The notes under the pieces were generated by a model, which had not been told where the DNA came from, searched no databases, and worked only from the letters and a program-made list of their open reading frames with translations. The translations under genes were made by a program, and so were the position numbers. Source: Dipteris shenzhenensis (Eukaryota; Polypodiophyta; Polypodiopsida; Gleicheniales). From it: DNA of 64,000 bases. The stretch is taken from NCBI GenBank assembly GCA_047967505.1, contig CM106541.1. The stretch is one strand, 5' to 3'. This document shows, in pieces, positions 1-12,590 of the stretch; within the stretch, counting starts at the first letter, position 1, and the number at the start of each line of letters is the position of its first letter.

Positions 1-1129
1 GGAGAGGATTGCAATGACTTTTTGCATAGAGAAAAGAGGATGATCTTTCAATGAGCAACAAAGATTTTGGTTTTTACTATCGGCGCGGTGATGTAAATCA
101 TTCGGTTGAAAACTACATAATTCACTAATCCACACAATTTGTCATTGAGTTGAAACTATGAGCTATGTCAAGCCAAAAGCTCGAGCTGTGGGGCTATGAT
201 GGAGCATAGGAGACATAAGAAAGTTTGAGGTGCTAAAGATGAAACATTGTGAGCAACAGCGATAGACATCAAAGGCCGAGCTCATAGGAGTAAAGGAATC
301 AATCACCAATAGGAACTTAGGGAGCTTGTAAGGTCATAGTAGCAGGCAAGGAGCTTGGAGCAAGAGCCGTTTGCTTAACTCGTAGCTCATTGTACAATAG
401 CAAGTGCAATTAAAGAAGAGATAGAAAAGCATGTTGACCTATAGATATCTAGAGAAGAAAACATGGAGCCACATCATCTTCTAAGTTTCTTAGACCTTAG
501 TAAAATCCACATCACAATTTCTTTAACATCCCTCTCCCTTTTAAGGGTCATTTTCCACGTCTTTTTTTTTTCAAAGATCCCTCTTTTCCTCCAAGGTGTA
601 TTACCCATAAGCTCCAAAACTCTTTAGCCTTGCCATAATCAAAACAAAAGGATTGGAATTCCGGACCAAGTTTAGGGAAGCAAAGAACCAGGATCGAAAG
701 GCAAGAATGAGAATAGATCCCAAGGAAGTGGCCCATCATATTTTTCTCCCAATGAAATCTTTTTTGCTTTATATTATTTGCAAATCTCTCATTTTTAAAA
801 TGATGAGCCCAAAAAGAGAGGAGACGAACGGGGAGAGAAAGTAAAGGCAGTTATGGAAGAGGAAATACATGAGTAAGCGCATAAAAAAATTCAAGAGGAT
901 AGTATGAAAATGGAGGATGTTGATTACGGGTGATTACAAAATTCCATATTCATAATTCATTAAACATGAAAGTTGAACACAAAATATAGAAAAGCACTTA
1001 GGGACAATTAATGATACATTAAAAATCCTAACTGAATCGATATCTAAACTATTCAATTCTCAATTGGTAACGCCTGTGGCACAATCATCGACTCCGACTT
1101 ATCAACTTGAGAGGTCCACCTCTTCGCTT
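1..1129. other. anonymous AT-rich DNA upstream of gypsy remnant
   Basis: No reading frame here resembles a known protein and I found no LTR boundary. The position is where the 5' LTR and leader of the following plus-strand gypsy remnant would be expected, so this may be eroded element sequence, but nothing in the bases proves it. Confidence 0.4.
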
Positions 1130-1950
1130 AAAGAAACCTCTAACATTCTTAAGGACTTGAAACCACCAATTTTCAATGGCAAAGAAAACGAACACAACAA
1201 GACATGATAAATATGTTCTTGCAAAAATGGCAAGACTTCCATCGACTCACGAACACCCCTCCTAAAATTCAAGTCATGGAAGCGAGTCTTTCCCTTTGAA
1301 GTAAGGCTTATAAATGGTGGATGAGCCTCAGGGAAAATGACAGGATCCCTAGGTATTGGGATGAATTTGAACAAGCCTTCTTAAAAGAGTTTTTAACTAA
1401 AAAAGAGTTAGAAAGAGTGTGAGAGCTTTGTGACAATTGTATTATGGGTAAGAACACTCTAATCCAATACATAGCAAACTACAAGGATGCAGTCCTTAAG
1501 TTGAAAGGAATTGACAAATTCCAAAAGATAAGGGGTTTTGTGAAAGGTGTAAAAGACACAAGGCTAACGTGAGAAGGAATTCTCCCAAGACCTTTGAACA
1601 AGCAATTAAATATGCCCAAATATACGATGATAGGACAGGGAAAATCCAAAGCTATAACTTCAAAACAAAAAGTTTTTGCTCCTAAGTTCAACAAATTCCC
1701 CAATTTGAAAAGGAAGGGGCATTTCACGAAGGAGGTTTCTCAAGCATCACCTACGAAATCTCCAACACAAAAATATCTCTCCTGAAGAGAAAGTGCAAGC
1801 AAGGAAATCTTTGCTTCAAATGTTTGGGCAAAGATCATGCTACTTGGAACTGACCTAAAAACAAACAAGCAGGATCTATAACCCCAAATAAACCTCCACA
1901 AAAACAAGTACACGCAGTGCAGGTGCTATCTCTTAATGGTACTAAAAAGT
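1130..1950 (+). pseudogene. Ty3/gypsy gag remnant
   Basis: Joining frames gives a retrotransposon capsid-like protein: LKDLKPPIFNGKE near 1149, a KWWMSLRENDR segment near 1312, WDEFEQAFLKEFLTKKELE near 1350, then a basic region and a zinc-knuckle relic CFKCLGKDHATWN near 1813 whose last cysteine is lost. Gag packages the element RNA. Several stop codons (for example at about 1300, 1421 and 1570) and frame changes show it is dead. It is followed in order by a protease relic and a reverse transcriptase, as in Ty3/gypsy elements. The family assignment is by gene order and motif memory; the lineage within gypsy is not determined. Confidence 0.65.
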
Positions 1951-2040
1951 ACACTGAGGTAGGGTTTTATCATGGGGATAGCATGTTGCATATCATCGGC
2001 AATGTGACAGCCCACCTTTGTTCCTCGTGACTTAATGAGG

Positions 2041-2322
2041 ATGCATGGAAAATTAAGTGACAAAAGAGTGTTGGTCAGTGATAGTGCCACACACAATTTC
2101 TTCAACTAATCACTAGTTAAGACATTGAAGTTTCCAAAGGATCCAAGTGCCCATAAATATGTGGTCTCTCTAGCAAAGGCCAGTGATAAAAAGGTTTGGA
2201 ACACCATGATTCATGGTCTAGAGGTGGATATCCAAGGTTATCAGGATGCCTTGGATTTCCATATTATGCATCTCAATCGAACAGATGTCGTGCTTGGCAT
2301 AGCTTATAGTGGAGCTATTTAA
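2041..2322 (+). pseudogene. gypsy aspartic protease remnant
   Basis: The reading runs VLVSDSATHNFFN near 2072, where intact plant gypsy proteases have a D-S-G-A-T-H-x-F active site; here the glycine is missing and a stop follows. The end reads DALDFHIMHLNRTDVVLGIAYSG, matching the usual D-x-V-L-G-M-x-W-L flap-side motif. Retropepsin would cleave the Gag-Pol polyprotein, and this copy cannot. It lies between the gag and RT remnants on the same strand. Confidence 0.6.
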
Positions 2323-2557
2323 ATAACTCCATTATGTTTGAAAAAGATGGTAGAGTCTTTCAGATTCAGGGAGAAAATGATGTGCCTAATTGTCCCCTTA
2401 TTTATTCAATGGGATTGGAGCGACTTCTACAATAACAGTAATGCAAGGTATATCTTTGTGAACTTTCTTTTATTGGTGATTTTATTTCTACTACATCTGA
2501 AAAGAATAAATTTTCTATTGATGTGATTAAAAAGTATGAATCTTCATTAAGGATTTA

Positions 2558-3572
2558 ATGGTTGAATTTAAAGATGCTTTTTCGAGTGATTTGCTTGATG
2601 GTTTACCTCCCGAGCAAGATGTAGATCATAAAATAGACATAATTCCTAGATCTACCCCTATTTTTAAACCACCATACAAACTTACTCAAATGGAAGAATG
2701 TGATGTTGAAATACAATTAGTTGAATACCTTAGGAAGGGCCAAATTCAACCTAGTAATTCACCATGATCATCACCAACTTTACTGATAAAGAAAAAAGAT
2801 GGTACTGTGAATTTATGCATAAATTATAGAGCCTTAAATAAACTCACAATAAAAAATAAGTATCCTATGCCTCGCATTGATGAGCTCTTCGAATTAGAGA
2901 AGAGTATGTCCCTAAGACATCATTTTGTACTAGATATGGGCATTATCAGTTCAAAGTAATGCCATTTGGTTTAACTAATGCTCCAACAACTTTTATGACA
3001 CTTATGAACAATGTCTTGAGGCCATATTTAGGAAAACATGTTATAATATTTTTAGACATATCCTAATCCATAGCAAAACGAGGAAAACGCATCTAGAACA
3101 TTTGAGGAAAGTGTTCCAATTACTTAGAGATAATTCTCTTTTTGCAAAATAATCCAAATGTGAATTCTTTGCAAAAGAATTGAAGTACTTGGGACATACT
3201 ATATCCCAAGATGGGATTTGTATGGATCCCAACAAGGTTAGGACCATTGTGGAATGGCCACATCCTACAAGCCTACAAGAATTACAAACGTTCTTAGGTT
3301 TGACTAGATTTTGTAGGAGATTCATCCAAGATTATGTAAAGACTGTTGTGCCGATGATGGACCAGCATAAGGGGAAGGGAAGTGCATTCATATGGGATGA
3401 ACCTCAAACGAATAGTTTTGAGAAGCTAAAAGTGGCTATAGCGCCTGCTCCTATCTTAAAGGTAGTGGATCTCGATGAACCATTCATGGTTGTAACAGAC
3501 GCCAGGGATTTTGTTGTTGGGGTGGTTCTATTACAAAAGGGTCGACCAGGGGCTTTTGAAAGAAAAAAGTAA
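2558..3572 (+). pseudogene. Ty3/gypsy reverse transcriptase-RNase H remnant
   Basis: The first segment (2558-2767) matches the N-terminal fingers: DVDHKIDIIPRSTPIFKPPY, then [19 protein letters not shown] after a stop. Next come [15 protein letters not shown]-like residues near 2957 and a palm motif eroded to IIFLDI (normally F/Y-x-D-D) near 3046. The connection and RNase H start (3180-3572) read KYLGHTISQDGICMDPNKV, LQTFLGLTRFCRRFI and VVTDARDFVVGVVLLQKG. A deletion of tens of codons removes part of the palm near 2920, and there are many stops. The reading stops abruptly after GRPGAFERKK, where copia sequence begins, so the rest of RNase H and the integrase are missing. Confidence 0.85.
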
Positions 3573-3582
3573 CCAAAAGAAT

Positions 3583-4399
3583 CATTATTGCCTTCTACTA
3601 GTTGACTTTTATTAATCACTATAGCAAATACTGTTTGGTCTACTTTATCAAAGAAAACTTCAAAGTCTTTGACAAGTTCAGATAATTCAAAGACATGGTT
3701 AAGAACCTACTAAAATAAAAAATCAAAGTCCTCCAATTAGATAAGGAAGAGTATGCACATCTTTAGCATTCAAGAATTTATGCAAGGATCATGGGATTAG
3801 AAAAAGATACTTTACTTGCAGATAGAGTGCAACAAAATGCCATAAAAGAAATAAAGAATAGAACTTTAGCAAACAATGCTAGAGCAATGATCAATGAAAA
3901 GAACTTGCCCACTCAATATTGGCCAAAATCCATCAATACATCAAACTACTTATTGAACACGATACCAATAAAACAAATACAAGGAATGACTCCTTATAAA
4001 GCATTTGCAAGATACAAGCCAATGACTAGCCAATGTAAAGTTTTTGGATGCATAGTATATGGACATATATATGATGATCACAGAAGAAAGCTAGATCTGA
4101 AATCTAGGAATTGTATCATGGTTGGAAACATAGCAAAGCCTATAAACTATGATCAAATCAACAAAAAAACAATTGTCTATAAGGATGTAGTATTTGATGA
4201 AGAGTCAAAATGGAAATCAACAACTTCACAAGCGATAATTGTACCCACAAGCCAAATGCCCACTAAAAAACAATTGCTAGAACCTTTAGAAGTACAAGAA
4301 CTTAGAAGATCCAACAAAGAAAGAAAACCACCATGGATGACATTTCCAAAAGGAAAAGCTCTTCAAGCTGAGAGTACCAATTTCGCTTTCATGAAATAG
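3583..4399 (+). pseudogene. Ty1/copia integrase fragment
   Basis: The reading LTFINHYSKYCLVYFIKENF (3604 on) matches the copia integrase core start. It is followed by KIKVLQLDKEEY (normally R-S-D-N-G-G-E-Y, with the catalytic Asp lost) and QQNAIKEIKNRTLANNARAM (normally Q-Q-N-G-V-A-E-R-x-N-R-T). The 202-codon open stretch 3791-4399 contains LPTQYWPKSINTSNYLLNTI, GMTPYKAF, FGCIVYGHI, RKLDLKSRNCIMVG and IVYKDVVFDEE, the standard copia integrase C-terminal series. It ends before the copia RT. Placed head-to-tail on a gypsy RT, this is a nested or recombined fragment, not one element, because copia encodes integrase before RT. Confidence 0.85.
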
Positions 4400-4462
4400 A
4401 AGAGCGAAGTCATCTATTAAGTTCCATACCTAGCAAGAAAATGTACTTCATGAGGATACCAC

Positions 4463-4520
4463 AAAGAGAGAGAGAGGGGGGGGGGAGAGAGAAAGGCAGA
4501 GAGAGAGAAAGGGAGGGAGG

Positions 4521-4551
<31 letters not shown>

Positions 4552-4692
4552 CATTTGTGCATGTCTACACGCATGTAAGCATGTGTGTGTGTGTGTGCGT
4601 GCGCGTGCACGCATGCACACATACATGCTACGCACATGTATGCATGTGTGCGTGCTACATGCTTGCATGCGTGTGTGTGTGTGCGTGTGCCT
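4463..4692. repeat. compound GA and GT/GC microsatellite
   Basis: A GA/G-run array (about 4463-4551) passes into a stretch of alternating purine-pyrimidine made of GT, GC and CA steps (about 4557-4690). The open frames across it on both strands are low-complexity artefacts. Confidence 0.95.
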
Positions 4693-5544
4693 ACCGATAT
4701 CCAATCACCTCAAAAATGAGAAGGAAGGTGGTAGGGCCCGCCTTACAAGACAAACTAGAATTCAAGGTGGATCTAGAGCTTGGGTGTAGATTTTGCCACC
4801 CCGAAGGTCTTTTGAGAATAACAACAATATTGATAGTTTTGGTCTTTCTATTTTGCTGATGTGCATGGGCCGAATACCAAATCTTTGAAGAAAAAACAAC
4901 TCAAAAATGGCCATGCAAAATGGTAAATAGAAGGGCAAATAAGAACAATGAAACTGAAACAACATTAGCCAAGAAACGCAACGCTAAGGTCATAAAAAGG
5001 ATTGCAAGTATAGATGGTCGTAAACAGTGACATTGCCTTATGTTGAGTTGTTGATCATGAAATGGTTTTGAATGTTGAAGGAAGATTGAAGGCAATGCTT
5101 CGCTAATCATGTCAATTAGGTTTATACCATAATAATGTTAGTCTTTCCCTTGTGATGCCGAGCAAAATGTTTTACTGCATGATGCATCCAAATTTAGGTT
5201 AATGAAAGCCACCTAACAATGTTCATCAACTATGTAAACGTGATGCGATTTGCAAAAGGCAAAGTAAGGCTTCCAACATAGATCTTGTTTCACATTTGGC
5301 TAGAAAAAAGTAGAGACCAAAAGGACTATGTGAAATATTGAGATCTCATCCACAAAGAACGATGTATTCATGCAATACATAGACTGCAATCTTAAAAAGA
5401 AGAGAAAAGGATTGAGGAGGATGTGGGTATAGATGAATTTATTGTGGATGAATAACATAGCGACATATGCAAGTTAAAGTAGATGCATAAAATGTAGCAA
5501 ATGATATATGTCTTTTCATTACATCCAAGTTTTGTTCACACAAA
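4693..5544. other. anonymous AT-rich DNA
   Basis: I see no coding frame, RNA gene or transposon end that I can support in this stretch. Confidence 0.5.
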
Positions 5545-6330
5545 CCCCTATGCCATCATGTCAAAATGTCTTGGATAGATGTGGCCCAATGGCACCCCAT
5601 CAACCAACAATAACTTATGGAAAATTGCTAGATGCCATGTAGAAACTCTAAATTTGACATTTCTAGATCGTATTTGCAAAGAAAATGGACTCCACTAGTG
5701 GTTTGGCCTTGCAACAACCTTTCTCCCATCATGTTCTAGCTCCTTGGATATATGTAGCCCAATTGGACAACATCGACCCACTCTAGTCTAATCATGTGTG
5801 AAAAATTGCTCAGCGCATTACAAAATATTCACATTGGATAGTTTAAGGTCATATAAGTCTTTCCGTAGTTTTTGACTAGAACAGTGGAGTGGTGATTCTC
5901 AATGCTTTCAACTTCTTTTGACAAAAAAACTCCCATGGGATTTTTCCTTACACAAACCTTCTTTCCATCATGTCCTAACACCTTCAACATCTACAACCTA
6001 ACTGGCCCCCTAAATCTAAATCGTATGGTTATAGGTTGTTCTCAATAGTGAAAATGGACTGGTTTGGCATTTCAGAAACCTTTCCCCTAGCATGTAAAAG
6101 AGCCTTGGGCCTTTATGGCCCAATTGATTCCCTCAAACCAATATACAATGATCATTTATGTAAATCGCTCAAGGTGACATGAAAACGTAAGTTTGATAGT
6201 TTGGTAAGGCAAACAAACTCCCAAGGTGGTGTTCTCATGTCAAAGTGCCTTGCACATCCATATCCCAATTGAACCCTTCAACCTTCTAAACACTAATCAT
6301 TTTGGACAATTGCGCTCATCCATATTGCAA
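5545..6330. repeat. degenerate spaced repeat family (about five units)
   Basis: A core of the form (T/C)CATCATGTYNNNNNNCCTTGGATNTATGTRGCCCAATTGG recurs near 5552, 5727, 5965, 6087 and 6231, with spacing of roughly 120-240 bases and related flanks (AAAATTGCT..., TTTGATAGTTT..., ACTCCCATGG...). The copies are too divergent for one period. An unrelated retroelement fragment sits inside at about 5862-5925. Confidence 0.55.
5862..5925 (+). mobile_element. short fragment matching the Tat element leader
   Basis: About 62 bases here match 19051-19112, between the PBS and gag of the Tat element, with only about four differences before the match ends. It is either a fragment of a related element or a host segment captured by the element. 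Confidence 0.7.
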
Positions 6331-6579
6331 TTAAATCCCTTAACCTTCTCCACACTAATCATAGTGCAATTTCAAAACTTGCAAATTGGAAAGTTCAAGG
6401 GTGATGATGATGGCAAGGGACTCCCATGGTAACTTGGCTAGTGAAACTCTCACTTATAGTCAACTCAAAAAATTCTTATTGTCAACTCTACTCAACTCAT
6501 GCTTTTTATCAACCCAACTAACCTCATTATCATTTTCAACTGAACTTGTGCTTTTCTTTTCAACTCAACTCAGTTTAAC

Positions 6580-6664
6580 ACAAGACACAATCACTATCTT
6601 GACAAGTCACACTCACTATCTTCACAAGTCACAGTCACTATCTTTACAAGTCACGCTCACTATC
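6580..6664. repeat. 22-bp tandem repeat, about 3.8 copies
   Basis: The unit ACAAGTCACACTCACTATCTTC is repeated with one or two changes per copy. Nothing else of note surrounds it. Confidence 0.85.
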
Positions 6665-7881
6665 AAGTAGTCACACTTATTACTCGGCCCATACCTAATG
6701 TCAATTTACCTTGACTCAAATCAACTTTTGGTCCAATGCACTCAATAAACTCTTTGTTCAACACATCACATTTTATATGAACTCCTTGTTAAAATACGTC
6801 ACAAACCATTTTCAAGTCATTGTCAACTTCACTTATCAACTCAAATCATGTATTATTAGCTCATGTCATCAACTCAAATTTGAGCTCTCCTCCTGCGTGG
6901 TTGTCCATACTCGTCGGATGAGCGACGTGATCCCATATCTTGCTTCTTGTCTATTTATATGTAATTCATCTTTAGATGGACTTCAATGTCAAATCACACA
7001 GTCTATTTTATATCATGTCATTTATATGATGTCTATTTTATATGATGTCTCTGGATACACTTTGATGTTTACATTGGATCTCTCCTTGCCTTGCCTCTCC
7101 CCTACCTCCCCTTTCCTTCTCCCCTTACCTCAACCCCTTGTCTCACCCCTCCCTCCTCTTGTCTTGGCCCCTTGTCTTATCCTTCCCTCCCCTTTTGCTC
7201 TTACCCATCCCTTTCCCTCTTCTCTCCAACTGGAGTGCCCACCCCTTCCCTCCTCTTACCTTTTCTGCTTGCCTTTTTTGTCCATCCCCTTGATCTTAAC
7301 CATCTCTTGTCCTCTTCTCCAAATGAAGCACATTGCATCAGAGCTTAAAAAATGGTTACCCTCTCCCTAGCCTTCCTATCACCTATAGCATTTTGGTGTT
7401 GGTCCATGTTAAAGAAAAGCTATAAGATGATGCCCCTTATATTATGGTCAAGAAAGTATCATCTTTTGGTATGGTCATATTTGAAGAATAAAGGCTGGAA
7501 CATGCATGGGACTTAGGACATTCAAGAACTCCAAGTAGCTAGGATTAAATGAGAAGATAGAGATATGCCCAAGCAACGGCAAATCACATACATGGTAAAT
7601 TAAGGGTACATAATAGATGAGTATGAAAAAATAGAAAACAATCTCAATGCATATAATGATGAGGCTAGTGAATTGGGGGATGATGTGACCCATAGCAATA
7701 GTGGTGAGCAAGGTTACAACGTAGGTGATAGTCATGGCAATAATGACAATGGGGATCAAGGTGGTTATAATGCTAAAGTTGACCAAGAATAGCTATTCAA
7801 TACTTGCAATTGGAAATTTATAAGTGTTCAATAGGTTCTTTACACAAGAAATTGCTTTATTTTTTTGCATGCCCTTGCGTA
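6665..7881. other. anonymous DNA with a pyrimidine-rich block
   Basis: Positions about 7083-7345 are strongly C/T-rich on the plus strand and create long proline/leucine/serine-rich open frames that I regard as compositional artefacts. No domain or RNA gene was recognised. Confidence 0.5.
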
Positions 7882-7999
7882 CATTGACGTCATCTTTATG
7901 GGCTTGTATATTTTCCCATTGATGTCTTTATTTATGGGCTTGTATATTTTCCCATTGATGTCATCTTTATGGGCTTGTATATTTTCCCGTTGATGTCTT
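7882..7999. repeat. 35-bp tandem repeat, about 3.3 copies
   Basis: Units of 35, 36 and 35 bases share the core TTTATGGGCTTGTATATTTT followed by CCCATTGATGTC. A second, looser duplication with the core GCTAGATTTGGAG lies just downstream at about 8129 and 8198. Confidence 0.85.
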
Positions 8000-10900
8000 T
8001 CTTTGGTAGTTTTTGGGTCAAGGAAGGTTCAAAATCAAGGCCGAAAATTAGAAATTTTAAGCACATGCATAAATAGAAAATATTTGAAATTATTTATCTT
8101 CCTTCAAAATTACACTGCTTGCATGTAAGCTAGATTTGGAGCCAATCAAGGCAATTCCTATCATACTTTGAAGCAATTACTCTCCAAGCTAGATTTGGAG
8201 GCAATCAAAAGAAAACAATCCCTTCCTTTTTGTATGTGGAGTAAATTTTAAGCTTAAGGTAATGTTCTACTCCAATTCAAGCTTGCCCTTCCCATCCCAT
8301 CTAGAGACAGAAATGGTACATTAATACCATAAGTGCAATACTTAACAAGCACATGGGTACAATGAACCAATCCTATAGTATTGGCTCCAAACGAGGTATA
8401 TATATGAGTAGATCTAATTTGGAAAGTGATGATAATCAAATATTGCTACTAATCACAATCACTCCCACAAGCCCCCCACTTGAAGAACTCAAAAACATTG
8501 AGTACTAATTTACATATCTATAGATTGTTTACTTCAACTTAGGTTCTTGCTCATCCTCTCTATTTGACTAAGTTAAAGTGCTACATGACAACACAAATGG
8601 ATCATGCACAAAAGAGCATATTCTAGGAGTGAGACCATCATAGTTTTGGTTGCCTCTTGTAAATGCAACAATTGCAAGGGGTTCACTCTAAAGATAATCC
8701 TTATATTGCTCCATAACCTCCTTTCCATAACGAGCAAATAGTGCTCTTGGAATGAAAAGTTCAATAGATTTATTATACTTGCATGTTTCCTATTAATTCT
8801 TCATTATAGGCCTCTTATATTATCTTCTAAGTGTAGCTCCCTTCCACCTCCACCTCTAGCTCCCTTTATCTCTACCTTCGCCTCTCTCGCTTTGGCTTTG
8901 ACTCTTTACCTTATGGCTTTCTCTCCCTGAGCATCCTATAGGTAATGATTTAGCTGATTATGACTTGGAGCATCCTTGGTGCAATGATTTGCCACCTATT
9001 TGTGCTTGCATGCAAATTTCAAAAAATCAAGGGCTTTGTTAATCCATCGAGGTCGTTCAACTCACTTTTATTTGTTGATCCATCTCCACTCTTACCCTTC
9101 TACATTCTTCCTCATGTTTTCTCCATCATTCCATCTATCCATTGATTTCTAGGGGAAAACATATTCATTCATTTATTTTGGGTTTTGAACCTACATCATG
9201 TTTTGGTTTGTACCCCACTGCAGGTTCTGCTATTGCTATTTTCATTTGACCCATCTCTATAGGTTGTGTTAGTTGTCCAGAAGGTCTCATCATTTGAACC
9301 ATTAGAATGTCTTGAGTTTTTGTTGCTTTTGAGCTTATGTCTTCCTCTTGACTTGTGTATTCTTCTTCTTCTTATGTCTAGGCTTTGTATAGGTTGTGTG
9401 AGTTATTTTGAAGGTCTCATCATTTGCTCACTCCTTGCCATGGAGTTCCCCTTTAGTTTCTCTAAGTTTTTGCCTAGTCCTTGCCATGGAATTTTCAAAG
9501 AGATGCAAAGAATAGAGGACTACAAAAGGTACTTAAACATGGTGCTTTAATGACCCTCACTTAGGGTAATTCAAGCCACAAAAAACTTAAAACTTTATAA
9601 AGTACTTAAGGTGGTGCTTTTATGATCCTCATTTATGGTACATTCATCGGCCCACAACAAAGTTAAAACCCACTTTAAGGTTGAAAACATAGTCCAAATG
9701 ATAAATAAATGCACTTTAAAAGCATCTTCAATCTTAGGCCCACTATGAAATCTAAACCTCACACTATTAAATGCAAATATGGCCAAAATTTTATGATGAC
9801 ATAAGAATGAGTCTTGCAAGAAAGAGTGCCCAAATTGTTTTGCTACACATCTATATTATAAAAAGTAACCATTCTCATTTCATCCAATGCTTGCTATAGT
9901 AGGTCCTTCCTAACCCCCATCTATGGTATTGTGAAGTGGATAATGACCTTCATGCATGTTTTAATTATTCTTTGAGTTTCACAAAATGCTTGACTGAGTG
10001 GCTCCTATATCTTCCAAAATTACAAAATTAGGATTAAAGCTAAATTGTAAACTACCATTGGAATCATCAACATTAGCTATTTCATTCTTAGAATTCCTTT
10101 GGAAGTATCTATTGATGTGAGGATTTTTATGTATCGAACCTCATTTGCAAACAAGATGTTCCTAACATCATTTTAAGTCACGAGAGTTGGATTCCTATTG
10201 GATTGCAAATGTAATGCCATAGAGGTATGATTTTCTTCACTTTAATCTACCAAAGTACTATTGGATATACCCAGTGGCACTCTCAATAATGCCTCAAGTG
10301 CCTCCCAAGATATGATGAGGTTTCAGCAAGTCGCACTTTTGATATAAAGGTTCTCGTAAGACATAGTTGCTACCGTACACCCCCTAGCAAACTTCCAATG
10401 CTATAAAATTACAATTTGACATAACCCATGATAGTTTACAAAAGTGCACCCAATGAATTATTCATTTGAAAATTTTAGAACACATATGTATGATAAACAA
10501 AATTACTTTGTGTCACTGCATGTAAATTTCCATACATCCCTGTGTGTCTTCGATGACATTATTTGAGAACATATGGAAGCATTCTTTATCTATATCCTTC
10601 ATATAATACCCACAAAATGCGTGTATGCTTTCCCTTCATTAGTCCTCTACACATTATTGTCCCTCCATTTGAATTTTCTTCAACACATTACCATCCCTCC
10701 AACTGGTTGTTCTTTAGGCCAACTCATATATTGCTTGATTACCTTTGTGGCATTTTGAATAGATTTTTACTAAACCCGAAATTATCATTTGTATATGAAT
10801 ATGGAGCAACATGCCTCTTCGCGTTCAATTGATCATATTCCTACTATTCATGCCTTTTGCAAGAATTGATCCATCTTTTGTAAGATACTAGATTAATATC

Positions 10901-11589
10901 AAAACCATGTCTGAAAATTCATACTGACTTCTTGTACTTTAGAAGTAAAAACTAGAATTTTGGTTGGAATTACATTTTTAAAAGGTTGTCAATGCATCCT
11001 CTTAGAGTTCATCTCATTTTCATGACCTTGGGATAGCCTTGTATATTTTGCAAGGATGCCGTATAAATCTACATGTAAAATACAAACATTGCATTTTAGG
11101 AACATGAAAAAATTTCATGGATTGATTTCATCGGCTAGAGACTCCAATTCTACATTGATACATAGTGCTAATGAGACGCTCCTTTTGCTAGCTACAATTT
11201 TCATTCGTCCTCCTCTCCTTCCTTGTCTTGCTGCCTAGTACATGAATTGATCAAGATCTCATCTAGACTTTGTTGTGAGCCTTTATGCGACTATTTCATG
11301 CATTTGTGAGGTGTACTATAGACGATCGTCGCCTCATTGATCTTCCTTCGAGTGACTCAAAGTTTGTTCCAGAACTATTTCTTCCCCTCAAGGTAGAGGT
11401 AACGTAGAAATTTTAGGTGAGAGGCATGTAGGAGAGATTCTCAAGATTGATCCCTCAAATGTAGCTATCACTCCATCTAACATTCTCGCACTCCCTTCAA
11501 ACAGAATTCCCGTATGTCAAAGTGTCCCTTTCAATGTCGAATTCATATGATTGTTTGAAGCAAACCACCTCATTTGCTTAATTGACATG
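8000..11589. other. anonymous DNA, possibly decayed minus-strand transposon sequence
   Basis: No confident gene. Small direct duplications occur at about 9258-9300/9396-9437 and 9528-9580/9600-9650. On the minus strand near 8990-8930 the translation FACKHK*VANHCTKDAPSHN resembles a worn gag zinc knuckle. Near 8780-8570 a reading containing ARYGKEVMEQYKDYL looks coding-like but is unassigned. The integrase of the minus-strand gypsy remnant (11.6-12.6 kb) would be expected at 10-11.5 kb, but I could not find it. Confidence 0.35.
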
Positions 11590-12590
11590 TTGGGCTACAT
11601 AAGAAAGTTTCTAAGTCTCTTATGATTAGCCTTGGCTTTGATCTTACTACCATACATGTAGTGATGCCACTTCTTGGGGGCATGTAGGATTGCAAACATC
11701 TCTTGGTCATCTACATGTAATTAAACTCTTTTAATCTTACTTTTAGCTTTCAAGAGCTATCACACCATGCTCTTGCCTTAAAACAACCCTCAATGCTTGC
11801 CACTAGCATCTACATCTTCAATAAATGGCCTTGAAAAATCAATGCATCCAACACAAGACATAAATTAATGCAAATTTTAGATTTTCAAAATTGGCTCGCA
11901 CTTTTGTTAATCACAAAGAGCATCTTTCTTCAAAAATCCATGAGAGGGCTACCCTTTGGCAAAGTGACGTATGAAAATCCTATAGAAGGAAGAAGGGCCC
12001 AAGCATCCTCTCAATTAGGTGGGATTGTGTGGCTATAGCCACCCCCTCACATATTTTGCCTTTGAAGGGTTGAATTGAATGCCATTCCTACTTGCAATGT
12101 GCCAGAAGTATTCAAAATCGTCCACTATTTGACTCAAAGAGGGAGTCATTTTAATGGTGACCTTATATGCCATTCTATAGGCACACAGTATCTTTTGCAA
12201 TTGTAAGTCTTGATCGGCATAGCTATCATTTTAACTATATTTCTTTCTTTCTTTCTTTTAAAATATGAATATATTGGTCAAGATCCCTTTAAGATACTTG
12301 TTCATCAACTCAACCTATTCTTAGCACAGTTCTAATGTAGACTCAAGGTTTCTAGCACCTATTTAGCATGTTCAATGTGATCATGTTTGCTTTTTTAATA
12401 AACGATGATGTCATTATAAAAACAAGCATGTAACAAAATAATAGAAGCGGCTACAATCTAATTCATGAGTGCCTAGAAGGGGGCCGATGCATTAGTCATC
12501 CAACAATCGGAGTGCTACTAGGGCATGTCATAAGTTATCGATTGGGGTTTTATTGATCCAGATAATGTTCAATGGATTTGAGAGCTCCTA
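11590..12590 (-). pseudogene. gypsy RT-RNase H remnant, minus strand
   Basis: Reading down the minus strand, the relics appear in the right order. A worn G-L-T-N-A-P-A-x-F-x-A-L-M-N motif (read as MTNASAPF*ALMN) lies near 12480, and the palm motif has decayed to FYNDIIVY*KSKHDHIEHAK (normally F-D-D-I-L-I-Y-S-K) near 12415. A thumb and connection region follows, then an RNase H start FSRPFIEDVDASGKH (normally E-T-D-A-S) near 11835. RNase H-type KWHHYMYGSKIKAKANHKRL occurs near 11670. Stops and small indels occur every few tens of codons, so the copy is old. It may belong to the same element as the gag at 12.8-14.5 kb, but protease and the RT N-terminus are missing between them. Confidence 0.6.

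Noticed and set aside
6711-7370. 219-codon open frame
   Set aside because: It spans a pyrimidine-rich block and has no recognisable domain; a second frame is equally open there, which fits composition rather than coding.
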